Of a stretch of DNA of 64,000 nt, positions 40,561 through 48,648 are shown one piece after another. Numbering within the stretch: the first letter of the stretch is position 1; each line of letters starts with the position of its first letter. The DNA comes from CADEEN01 sp963751775. Lineage in GTDB: Bacteria; Pseudomonadota; Gammaproteobacteria; Burkholderiales; Burkholderiaceae_C. Made by a program: the position numbers and the translations under genes. The notes under the pieces are model-generated. The model was given only the letters and a program-made list of their open reading frames with translations, did not search any database and was not told where the DNA came from. Where the stretch lies: positions 434,001 to 498,000 of the forward strand of contig CAVVVW010000008.1 in assembly GCA_963751775.1 (NCBI GenBank), given 5' to 3'.

Positions 40561-43251
40561 ATGATCGCCCGGCGCTCTGCGCTCGCGCGCCTGTTGCGCC
40601 TTGCCAGGCCGTTGGTCGCGGGCTTGGCCCTGGCCGCGCTGGCGCCCGGCGCGGCCGCCCAGACGCTGGATGAACTGACCGTTGCTGCGCAGGGCACGGA
40701 CTATGTCGCCCGGATCACCTTCAACAGCAACGTGCGCGTGGTGCGCCAGTCGCCGCTGACCGCAACCCAGTTGCTGCGCCTCGACTTTGAGTTGGTCAGC
40801 CCCGACGAACGCATCAGGATCCAGGCCGTCGAAGAGGGCCGCAGCGCCGCGGGTGTCGGAGGCGCCCCCGACGTGCGCCTGTCCTATGTTCCCGTGCCGG
40901 GCGCGCGCATCAAGCAATTGACACTGATTCTGAGCCGCGCGGTCGTCGTCAGGGCCCGCCAGGGGGGCAATGCCCGAACGATCGAGTTCGTCATGACGGG
41001 CGCCGCACCGGCGCCAACCTCGATCGCGCCGGTAACCGATCGCCGCTACGCGGTGACGCTGCAAACCGTGCCCCTCGACGCACCCGAGCGAATGCTGCCC
41101 GTGCCGGTGCAGTTCCAGGCATACGACGCGTTCAGCGTCGCGGTGGTGGCCAACGGTGTGCCCAGCGTTCAGGTCAATCTGGGCTACTTCGAAACCGAGG
41201 CGCAGGCGCAAAGAGTGCGTGCGCTGGCGCTGGCTCGTTTTCCGGAAGCTACCGTGCTTGACCTGTTGGCGCGTCGGCAAGAGGTGTTGCAGGCGGCAGC
41301 GGCCGCTCAGCCTGTCGCGCCTGCGCCTGCGCCTGCGCCTGCGCCTGCGCCTGCGCCTGCGCCTGCGCCTGCGCCTGCGCCTGCGCCTGCACCTGCACCT
41401 GCACCTGCACCTGCACCTGCACCTGCACCTGCACCTGCACCTGCACCTGCACCTGCACCTGCACCTGTGCCCGTACCCGTACCGGCACCACCACCCGCGC
41501 CTGCGCCCGTGCCGGAACAGCCTGCAGTACCACGGGAGCCGGTCGTCGCCGCCGCACCGCCCGAGCCGGCGCCAGCCGGGCCCGTCACTGAAGTCGAGCG
41601 ACGCGCTGTCGAATTGATGGACAAGGGCCGCCAGGCGCTGCTTGCAAAGGACTACGAAGCTGCGATCGACCTGTTCAACCAGTTGCTGTTGCTGCCGCCC
41701 AATTCAGCGTCGAAGGATGCGCAGGAACTGATCGGTCTGGCCTGGGAGCGCGCCGGCAATGTCGCCAGAGCACGCATCGAATACGAGCTGTACATGCGGC
41801 TGTTTCCGCAGGGCGAGGGTACCGACCGCGTGGCGCAACGTCTGGCGTCGCTGGAAGCCGAGTCTCCGCGGCCGCCGCCGGTACTCATCGCGCCGACCGC
41901 GGCCGCAGAAGTGGTGGCTGCCAGCACGGCAACGCCCTATTCATTTACCGGGAGCATTGCGCAGTATTACTACGGTGGCGTGGCACGCAGCGAATCGCTG
42001 GTGACGGTAACGGCCGGCGTCGACCAGCAGACGTTGACCGAAACCACCCAATCTGCACTGGTCACCGCTGTCGACCTGAACGGGCGCTACCTGCAGCCGG
42101 ACGCCGAGACGCGGATCGTCGTGCGTGGCACGGGCGCAACCAACCTGTCCAGCGAGTCGAGGAACAACGGCCTGCTCAACAGTGCCTACGTCGACTATCG
42201 AAGAATCGAATCCGGGCTGGCCATTCGAGCCGGTCGCCAGTCGGCCATCAGCGGTGGCCTGATCGGGCTGTTCGACGGCGTATCCGTCGTCTATCCGGTA
42301 CGCAGCGGACTGAAGATCGACGTGATGGGCGGTGTGCCGGCCAGCGTCCTGGTCTCCGCACCGAAGCAGCGCCTGTTTGCAGCGATGGTCGAAGCCGACA
42401 GCCTCGCCGAGGGGCTGGGTGGCAATTTGTACATTCTCGACCAGACCGTCGACGGCTACACCAACCGGCGCGCGCTCGGCACCGAACTGCGTTATTCGAC
42501 GGACAACTATTCGATCTACTCACTGTTCGACTACGACATCTACTTCAAGAGCTGGAACGCGTTCACGCTGCAGGGGTCGGTTCAGGCTCCCTCGCAAACG
42601 ACGGTCACGTTGTTCGTCGACTATCGAAAGGCGCCGCCGCTGCAGTTGACCAATGCGCTGATCACGACGGGACAAGGCTCGCTGCAGGACTACCTTGCCG
42701 GCCACTCGCTGGAAGAGGCCCAGGCCGCGGCCATGGGCATCACGGCCAAGGCACAGCAGGCCATGATCAGCGTGTCGCGGCCACTCAGCGAACGGTGGCA
42801 GCTGGGTGTGGACCTGCGCTACAGCGAGATCGGTGCCGTGCCGGCAATAGGTAACTTCGAAGCCACGCAGGCCACCGGGGCCCAGGTCGGGGTGTCGGCG
42901 CAACTCAACGGCTCGAACCTGTATTCGTCGCGCGATCTCAGCAACTTTGGTCTGTACGTGATGCACACGCCGCAATTCAACGGGGCGCAGTTCTCGTACA
43001 ACAACCTGACCGGCCTGCGCGACAACGATTTGACCCTCGAGCCGTCGATCCGCTACTACTCGCAAAAGAGTACCGATGGCCTGAAGTTGAGTCGCATCAC
43101 ACCGGGCATGCGAGCGACGTATCGCCTGTCGCGGCGTGCCAGCGTGATCGGCGAGACGATCGTCGAGTTTTCCTCCACCGACGGGCCGAGCGGAACCGAC
43201 AGCACGCGCTCTGTCTTCTTCAATGTGGGCTATCGCTACGAGTTCAACTGA
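40561..43251 (+). CDS. Outer-membrane beta-barrel protein with AMIN/SPOR-like head and Ala-Pro linker
   Basis: The 896-residue precursor has a signal peptide (AGLALAALAPGAAAQ) and four parts: an AMIN-like domain (about 35-145), a SPOR-like fold with VQVNLGYFETEAQAQRVRAL (about 160-240), an (Ala-Pro)25 linker at 253-302 extended by VPVPVPAPP, a TPR pair (EAIDLFNQLLLLPPNSASKD region, about 340-430), and from about residue 460 a strand-rich C-terminal half (YSFTGSIAQYYYGG, NGRYLQPDAETRIVVRGTGA) ending in FFNVGYRYEFN, a barrel-terminal strand. It is the candidate porin sheath for the multiheme cytochromes. AMIN and SPOR-like parts would hold it near peptidoglycan. It lies 49 bases after the giant cytochrome gene. 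Confidence 0.78.
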   Translation: MIARRSALARLLRLARPLVAGLALAALAPGAAAQTLDELTVAAQGTDYVARITFNSNVRVVRQSPLTATQLLRLDFELVSPDERIRIQAVEEGRSAAGVGGAPDVRLSYVPVPGARIKQLTLILSRAVVVRARQGGNARTIEFVMTGAAPAPTSIAPVTDRRYAVTLQTVPLDAPERMLPVPVQFQAYDAFSVAVVANGVPSVQVNLGYFETEAQAQRVRALALARFPEATVLDLLARRQEVLQAAAAAQPVAPAPAPAPAPAPAPAPAPAPAPAPAPAPAPAPAPAPAPAPAPAPAPAPAPVPVPVPAPPPAPAPVPEQPAVPREPVVAAAPPEPAPAGPVTEVERRAVELMDKGRQALLAKDYEAAIDLFNQLLLLPPNSASKDAQELIGLAWERAGNVARARIEYELYMRLFPQGEGTDRVAQRLASLEAESPRPPPVLIAPTAAAEVVAASTATPYSFTGSIAQYYYGGVARSESLVTVTAGVDQQTLTETTQSALVTAVDLNGRYLQPDAETRIVVRGTGATNLSSESRNNGLLNSAYVDYRRIESGLAIRAGRQSAISGGLIGLFDGVSVVYPVRSGLKIDVMGGVPASVLVSAPKQRLFAAMVEADSLAEGLGGNLYILDQTVDGYTNRRALGTELRYSTDNYSIYSLFDYDIYFKSWNAFTLQGSVQAPSQTTVTLFVDYRKAPPLQLTNALITTGQGSLQDYLAGHSLEEAQAAAMGITAKAQQAMISVSRPLSERWQLGVDLRYSEIGAVPAIGNFEATQATGAQVGVSAQLNGSNLYSSRDLSNFGLYVMHTPQFNGAQFSYNNLTGLRDNDLTLEPSIRYYSQKSTDGLKLSRITPGMRATYRLSRRASVIGETIVEFSSTDGPSGTDSTRSVFFNVGYRYEFN
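41317..41466 (+). repeat. Hexanucleotide microsatellite encoding (Ala-Pro)25
   Basis: Twelve perfect GCGCCT units are followed by thirteen perfect GCACCT units. The unit is 6 bases, so slippage changes length by two residues without frameshift. It forms a rigid proline linker between the SPOR-like and TPR parts of the barrel protein. Confidence 0.97.
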
Positions 43252-43293
43252 ACTGCAGCACCGTGCCAGTTCGATCGCTTGAGTCAAGCAAAG

Positions 43294-44256
43294 ATGTCGA
43301 AGGTGATTCCCTCTCGTCGCGCCTTGATTGGCATTGCGCTCGCAGTAGCCGCGCTGGTTGTCGGCCTCTGGCTGTTCAATCGCTCTGCGCAGCCGTCTGA
43401 GCCGGCCGGCGCGACGTCAGCGGCGGTTTCGTCGGCCGCCTCGGCGGCCCATCCGCTCACGACGGAGCAGCTCGAACAGAGCATTGCCACGATGCAGGAA
43501 CGTGTGAAGACGAACCCGAGCGACGCGACCGCCTGGGCCATGCTGGCGCACTCGTACGACATGCTCGGCCGCTACGCAGAGGCCAGTACAAGCTATGCCC
43601 GCCTGGTCGAGTTGCGCCCGAACGACCCGCAGGTGCTGGCCGACGCGGCCGACTCGCTGGCCCTGGCCAACGGCCGCATGCTGGCCGGTGCACCGATGAA
43701 ATTGGTCGAGCGCGCCTTGGCGCTGGATGCCAACAATCTCAAGGCCCTGTCGCTGGCCGCCACCGACGCTCTCGAGCGCAAGGACCCCGCTGCCGCGATT
43801 GGCTACTGGCAACGCGCGCGGCTCCAGATCACGGACGCGATGCTGGGCCAGGAGATCGACGCCAACATTGCGCTGGCGCGCGCGCAGCAGGCGCGCGCCG
43901 CGTCGGGTGCGGGCGACGTCGTCGGCGGGCGCATCGTCCTGGCCGACAAGCTCAAGGACCGGGTGGCGGCAGGTGACTCGCTGTTTGTCTTTGCACGCCC
44001 GGTCGAGGGCTCGCGCATGCCGGTCGCACTAATGCGTCGACGCGCGAGCGAGTTGCCGCTCGAGTTCCAGCTCGATGACTCGATGGCCATGGTGCCGCAG
44101 AACCGGTTGTCGCTTCAGTCGCGTGTGGTCATTGGTGCACGCATCTCCAAGCGCGGTGATGCGACGCCCAGCAGCGGCGACCTGCAGGGCTTCAGTGCGC
44201 CGGTGAGCGTCGGCAGCTTGGGTGTGAAGCTGGAGATCACTGAGGTGGTCAAGTGA
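43294..44256 (+). CDS. CcmI/CycH-like TPR protein, short form
   Basis: A 320-residue protein with one N-terminal membrane helix (RRALIGIALAVAALVVGLWL), a periplasmic TPR region (AMLAHSYDMLGRYAEASTSY, ALALDANNLKALSLAATDAL) and a C-terminal domain ending DSLFVFARPVEGSRMPVALM, LEFQLDDSMAMVPQNRLSLQ and LEITEVVK. The C-terminal domain is the one found in CcmI, which hands apocytochrome c to the heme lyase CcmF/H. The usual two-helix N-terminal CcmI part is missing. Its place between cytochrome and DUF2844 genes suggests a dedicated maturation factor for the heme-rich proteins. It overlaps the next gene by 4 bases. ATG 43294 is preferred over a TTG at 43279. Confidence 0.82.
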   Translation: MSKVIPSRRALIGIALAVAALVVGLWLFNRSAQPSEPAGATSAAVSSAASAAHPLTTEQLEQSIATMQERVKTNPSDATAWAMLAHSYDMLGRYAEASTSYARLVELRPNDPQVLADAADSLALANGRMLAGAPMKLVERALALDANNLKALSLAATDALERKDPAAAIGYWQRARLQITDAMLGQEIDANIALARAQQARAASGAGDVVGGRIVLADKLKDRVAAGDSLFVFARPVEGSRMPVALMRRRASELPLEFQLDDSMAMVPQNRLSLQSRVVIGARISKRGDATPSSGDLQGFSAPVSVGSLGVKLEITEVVK

Positions 44257-44744
44257 ACGGTGCTTTGCCGTTGCGGAGCATTGCCTCGGCCGCAGCAATG
44301 CGTGCGGGCGTGTTCGTGGTCCTGTTGGCTGCCGCGCCGGCCTGGGCCGTGCTTGGCGGCGGCGTGGCCGACGTTCAGGGTGAGCAGTTGCGCATGCGCG
44401 CCACACGTGCCGTCGCCAGCACGCTCCAGCCCGGCTCCGTGCACGAGTTGCGTCTGGCCGATGGCTCGTCGATCCGGCAGTTCATCAATGCCCAGGGCAT
44501 CGTCTATGCCGTGGCTTGGAGCACGCGCACAAAGCCAGACTTCACCCAACTGCTCGGCCGCTACGCCGCCGACTTCGACGCCGGCGCGGCCGTCGCGCTG
44601 CGCACGCCCGGCATCAAGCGAAGCATCGCCATCGATCAGGGCGACCTTGTGCTGCAGTCGGGCGGACGACTGGGCGCCTTCGTCGGCAAGGCATGGCTCA
44701 AGTCTCAGTTGCCGGTGGGCACCAGCGCCAATGCGATCCGCTGA
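44253..44744 (+). CDS. DUF2844 secreted protein
   Basis: The 163-residue precursor has a signal peptide ending AAPAWAVLGG and the DUF2844 pattern: VLGGGVADVQGEQLRMRATR, VHELRLADGSSIRQFINAQG and VYAVAWSTRTKPDFTQLLGR. Function is unknown; in Burkholderiales it usually precedes a DUF3443 gene, as here. The GTG start shares GTGA with the stop of the previous gene, and its 3' end overlaps the next by 14 bases, so translation is coupled. Confidence 0.85.
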   Translation: MNGALPLRSIASAAAMRAGVFVVLLAAAPAWAVLGGGVADVQGEQLRMRATRAVASTLQPGSVHELRLADGSSIRQFINAQGIVYAVAWSTRTKPDFTQLLGRYAADFDAGAAVALRTPGIKRSIAIDQGDLVLQSGGRLGAFVGKAWLKSQLPVGTSANAIR

Positions 44745-46095
44745 GAGCCGCCGCGACGGCACCCGCACCCTGCTGCTGGCGGGCTTCGTCGCCTTGCTCA
44801 CGGCTTGCGGCGGCGGCACGACGACCACATCGACCACGATCTGCAAGGACCCCAGCGTCTGCGCCACCGATTTGGCAGAGCAGTCCATGCCCACGGGGCC
44901 CAACACCACCGAAATCGTCGTCGACAGCGGGCCGCTCGGCGCGTTCGTGCTGGGCGTGACCAACGTACCCTATGTCACGGTCACGGTTTGCAGCCCGAAC
45001 ATGACCACCAACGATGGTTGCGTGACGATCGACCATGTGCTGCTCGACACGGGCTCCTACGGCTTGCGACTGCTCAAGAGCAAGCTTGGCTCAGTGGCAC
45101 TGCCGACGGTTCCCATTGCCGCCGATGCGAGCAACAACACGCCGGCGGGCGACGCGGCCGAGTGTTACCCGTTCGTCATTGGCACCATCTGGGGGCCGCT
45201 GGCCAAGGCCGATATTCACGTCGGCGGCGAGTTGGCATACGCGCAGACGATTCAACTGATCGACGATGGGCAGCCACAAAGCCCGCCAGTGCCGCAAAAT
45301 TGTCTGGACGCGGCGCAAGGCTCGCTGCTGACGTCCGTCTCGACACTACAGGCGAACGGCATTCTCGGCGTCGGCATGGTGGCAATTGATTGCGGCCTCA
45401 CCTGCCTGGACAATGCATACACAGGCATGCATTACGTGTACTACTCGTGTCCGCCGGGGGGCGCATCGTGCATGCCAGCGGCCGTGCCGCTTGCCATGCA
45501 AGTACAAAATCCTGTCGTCGGTTTCACGGTCAACAACAACGGCACGATGATCACGATGCCGGCCCTGCCCAAGCTGGGTGCCAAAGTCGCCAAGGGTCGG
45601 CTTGTATTCGGCATCGGGACCCAAGCCAACAATACGCCGGCGACGTTGGGGCAATTCCCGGTCGACATTGATCCGACCAGTGCCAACTACCTGTACGTTT
45701 CTATGCAGATCGGCGGGCAGAATTATCCGCAGAGCTACATCGACAGCGGCTCCAACGCGATGTTCTTCGATTCCGCCGATCCGGCGCTTGCCAGTTGCAA
45801 TGCGTCTGCTGGGCAGCAGGGCGGCTGGTATTGCCCGACCGCCACCTGGAGCCAACCTGCCTCGCTGACTGCCGCGAACGGCGTCCAGGGCATGTATACG
45901 CTGTCCGTCGATAGCGCCGATGCCTTGTTCAGCATCAATGGTGCGACGGCCTTCGCCAACCTGGCCGGCACCGCGGGTCAGGGCTCAAGCACTTTTGCCC
46001 TTGGCATGCCGTTCTTCTACGGTCGCAAGGTCTATACGTCGATTTGGGACCAGTTGTACTCGACACTCAACGGCCCCTGGTACGCGATCGAATAG
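44731..46095 (+). CDS. DUF3443 lipoprotein, aspartic-protease-like
   Basis: The 454-residue product has a lipoprotein signal (LLLAGFVALLTACGGG, lipid on the Cys) and matches DUF3443 over its length. Two similar segments stand out: HVLLDTGSYGLRLL near residue 110 and QSYIDSGSNAMFFD near residue 340. Both show hydrophobic-hydrophobic-D-T/S-G-S, the active-site signature of bilobed pepsin-like aspartic proteases, so a protease or a derived binding fold is plausible (inference). Several Cys pairs (TVCSPNM, DCGLTCLD) suggest a disulfide-rich secreted domain. Last gene of the tightly packed + strand operon starting at 31940. Confidence 0.82.
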   Translation: MRSAESRRDGTRTLLLAGFVALLTACGGGTTTTSTTICKDPSVCATDLAEQSMPTGPNTTEIVVDSGPLGAFVLGVTNVPYVTVTVCSPNMTTNDGCVTIDHVLLDTGSYGLRLLKSKLGSVALPTVPIAADASNNTPAGDAAECYPFVIGTIWGPLAKADIHVGGELAYAQTIQLIDDGQPQSPPVPQNCLDAAQGSLLTSVSTLQANGILGVGMVAIDCGLTCLDNAYTGMHYVYYSCPPGGASCMPAAVPLAMQVQNPVVGFTVNNNGTMITMPALPKLGAKVAKGRLVFGIGTQANNTPATLGQFPVDIDPTSANYLYVSMQIGGQNYPQSYIDSGSNAMFFDSADPALASCNASAGQQGGWYCPTATWSQPASLTAANGVQGMYTLSVDSADALFSINGATAFANLAGTAGQGSSTFALGMPFFYGRKVYTSIWDQLYSTLNGPWYAIE

Positions 46096-46129
46096 TTGCC
46101 GACCCCTCGAATTCGTGCCGCGCAATTGA

Positions 46130-48424
46130 TCAGTCGGGCTTGCGGTTCGAGTTTCCGACCGCTGCCAACAGGCAGACCAACAACGCAAGTCCAAGCAGCG
46201 ACCAGAAGTCGAGCGCACCCCCACCCCCGCCGCCTTGATCAACCGCCGGAGGCATGGTGCCCGGCGCGGGTGGCGGCATCACGACCGGGACGACACCGTC
46301 GAAGGTCGCCAGGCCACCGGCGGTTGCCGCATACAGCAGCGTGCCGTCGGCGCGCAGCTGGTGTATTTCGAGCGCGGGCAACGCCTGGTCGCCACCGCCA
46401 TTGAACGGCATCCACATGAAGCCGGAGCCGACCGACGCGACCGGTGCGCTGAAGATACCGTTGCTTACGGTGGCCGCGAACACGGTCGTGCCGTCGCTGT
46501 ACAGCGCGGTAACGACGCGGCTTGAGTCGGCGGGATCGCGTATGCCAAGGCTGGCGTCGCTCCAGCTGCCGCCCGGCGTCGCCGCGCTCACCAGCTCTCC
46601 ACGCATGCCGGCGAGCAGTGTCGTGCCCGCGAGCGCGAGGCTGTTCACACGGTGTGTACCGACCGAGCCGCTGGCGTAGTTCGTCCAGGCTGGGTTGCCT
46701 GAGCTAAGGGATGGCGCCACCGAGACCGAGACCGTACCCGCGTTGATGTCCTGCGTGCCCGCATAGACCTTGCCGCCGGTGACCAGCAGCGCCGAGACGC
46801 GCAGCGCATCGAGACCGGCGCGCTCAGCGACGGTGGTTGCAGGTGACGTACCCAACGCCACCGCATAGGCGCCAGCGTCGGTGCCGACGTACATGCGGCT
46901 GCCGTCGCGTGCCAACGCTTGCACGATACCCAGATCGGCATTCGCTGCAGCCAACACAGGTGTCCACGCACCAGCGGCCAACGCAAACAGGCCGACGCTG
47001 GTGCCGGCATAGGCAACTCGGTTGGTCGAATCCGAGGCCAGGGCCGCAATGTCGACCGGACCACCGACGACCTGGCTCAAGCCGGTGGAACTCCAGCTCG
47101 CGCCGGCATCGGTGCTGACCAGCACGTCGGCGTATTGTTCTGACGCGACGGCCGCATACAGCGTGGTGCCCATGACGGTGACGTCGGTCACGTAGGCGTT
47201 GTTCAGGCGGCCATTTGCGCCGCTGGCGGGCAGCGTGGCGGGTCCATTGTTGGCGGTCCAACTCGAGTTCGAGGAGATCGACTGCAGGGCCTGGCTCGCG
47301 ACGCCGAATCCGGCACCGACGTAAAGCACGGGCGCCATGTCGCCGGCGATCATCAAGGCATTCGCACTCGGGCTCACGCTGAGCGAGTTGGCAGCGTTGA
47401 AGCTGGTGCCGTCCAGCGAGAAGTAGATCCCGACGTTGGTGGCCAGCGCGACCAGCGGTGAGGCCCCTGCGGCCAACCCGCCCGACGCCATCGCGTTGCA
47501 CATGATGGCCACAGGCGCCGTGCTGGCCAGCATCGTGGCCTGCCAGGTGTTGTTCGCCGGGTCGCGCGGACTCGAGGCCACGAACAGCTGGTTGCCGTTG
47601 CACGCATAGGCCTGCACGAAGTCGGCGCTGTAGTGCAGGGCCTCGACGACCCCCTGCCCGCGCAACTGGGATAACGGGTCGGCATCGGCCCAGCTCAAAG
47701 GTGCCGCGCCACTGGCGATCGGCGCCGAGTAGACGTGATGCGTCGCACCGACCAGCAGGCTGGCAGGCGCTGCGCCGTCGCTCGGCATGACGGCCATTGC
47801 GCCGATGCCGCTGTCGATGACCTCAGCCGGCATCGGCGAGGCCACCCACGTCCCTGCAGGCAGCGCGGGGGGCAGCGGCAGCGCCAGGCCATACACCGCC
47901 GGCACGGCACCCGGCGTCACGGCCGTCGTGGCGGCGAACAGTTTGCGGTTCAGTACGTCGATGGCCAGCAACGTGATCGGCGTCGCGGGCGCTATCGCCG
48001 GCATCGGACTCCAGACCGGCACATCGCCGGCGACGGCCCCCGCGGTGGCGTAGTAAAGGCCGGCGTCCGTGGCGGCATACAGATATTGGGTGTCGGCAAC
48101 CAGGGCGCGCACCGTGCGGCTGGCGCTTCCCACCGTCACCGGCAGGCCGGCATTGGCGGCCGACCAGGTCTGGCCTGAGTCGGCACTCACGAAGATGCCG
48201 TTCTGCGACGTTCCTGCATAGAGCAGCGCCGAGGCGCGCGGGCTCTTCACCAGCGCCAATACGGTGCCCCCGGGCGGCCCCACGCTGCGCCAGTTGCCGT
48301 CGAACTGCGCCATCGCCGGCGCCCACGGCACGCCCATCAAGGCCAACGTAACGAGCCACGCTCGCAAGCCCTGCAGCAGGCCACCTGTCCAATCAGCGTG
48401 CTGCGCAACCTGTACCCATCGCAT
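46130..48424 (-). CDS. Secreted beta-propeller-like protein with GlyGly-CTERM-like tail
   Basis: A 764-residue precursor with a signal peptide (LVTLALMGVPWAPAMAQ) and repeated BNR/YVTN-type blades: YAGTSQNGIFVSADSGQTWS, YAGTSVGLFALAAGAWTPVL, YVGTDAGAYAVALG and FAATVSNGIFSAPVASVG. Such repeats form seven- or higher-bladed propellers. The C terminus is a glycine run followed by ALDFWSLLGLALLVCLLAAV and a basic NSNRK end, the layout of GlyGly-CTERM sorting signals processed by rhombosortase for surface display. ATG 48424 follows a GGGAG site. Convergent with the DUF3443 gene; a role in the cytochrome system is suggested only by location. Confidence 0.72.
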   Translation of the reverse strand: MRWVQVAQHADWTGGLLQGLRAWLVTLALMGVPWAPAMAQFDGNWRSVGPPGGTVLALVKSPRASALLYAGTSQNGIFVSADSGQTWSAANAGLPVTVGSASRTVRALVADTQYLYAATDAGLYYATAGAVAGDVPVWSPMPAIAPATPITLLAIDVLNRKLFAATTAVTPGAVPAVYGLALPLPPALPAGTWVASPMPAEVIDSGIGAMAVMPSDGAAPASLLVGATHHVYSAPIASGAAPLSWADADPLSQLRGQGVVEALHYSADFVQAYACNGNQLFVASSPRDPANNTWQATMLASTAPVAIMCNAMASGGLAAGASPLVALATNVGIYFSLDGTSFNAANSLSVSPSANALMIAGDMAPVLYVGAGFGVASQALQSISSNSSWTANNGPATLPASGANGRLNNAYVTDVTVMGTTLYAAVASEQYADVLVSTDAGASWSSTGLSQVVGGPVDIAALASDSTNRVAYAGTSVGLFALAAGAWTPVLAAANADLGIVQALARDGSRMYVGTDAGAYAVALGTSPATTVAERAGLDALRVSALLVTGGKVYAGTQDINAGTVSVSVAPSLSSGNPAWTNYASGSVGTHRVNSLALAGTTLLAGMRGELVSAATPGGSWSDASLGIRDPADSSRVVTALYSDGTTVFAATVSNGIFSAPVASVGSGFMWMPFNGGGDQALPALEIHQLRADGTLLYAATAGGLATFDGVVPVVMPPPAPGTMPPAVDQGGGGGGALDFWSLLGLALLVCLLAAVGNSNRKPD

Positions 48425-48648
48425 GGTTCTCACTCCCTTGAAATCCAGTTGGCGCCCATCTGCGACAACGGGCCCTTGTCGCGACCCAACGGGCCGCAGA
48501 TCAACGCTAGCACATGCCGTTCCGGCTGCAGCAAGTTCGTGCCCATATTTGTGGCAATCGGTGTCGGAATACGCATCGACCCGGCCGCTTCGCAAACCCG
48601 TCGGCATTGCGCCCCGCGACCGAGCAAGGGGCGCAGGGCCATCGGCGC

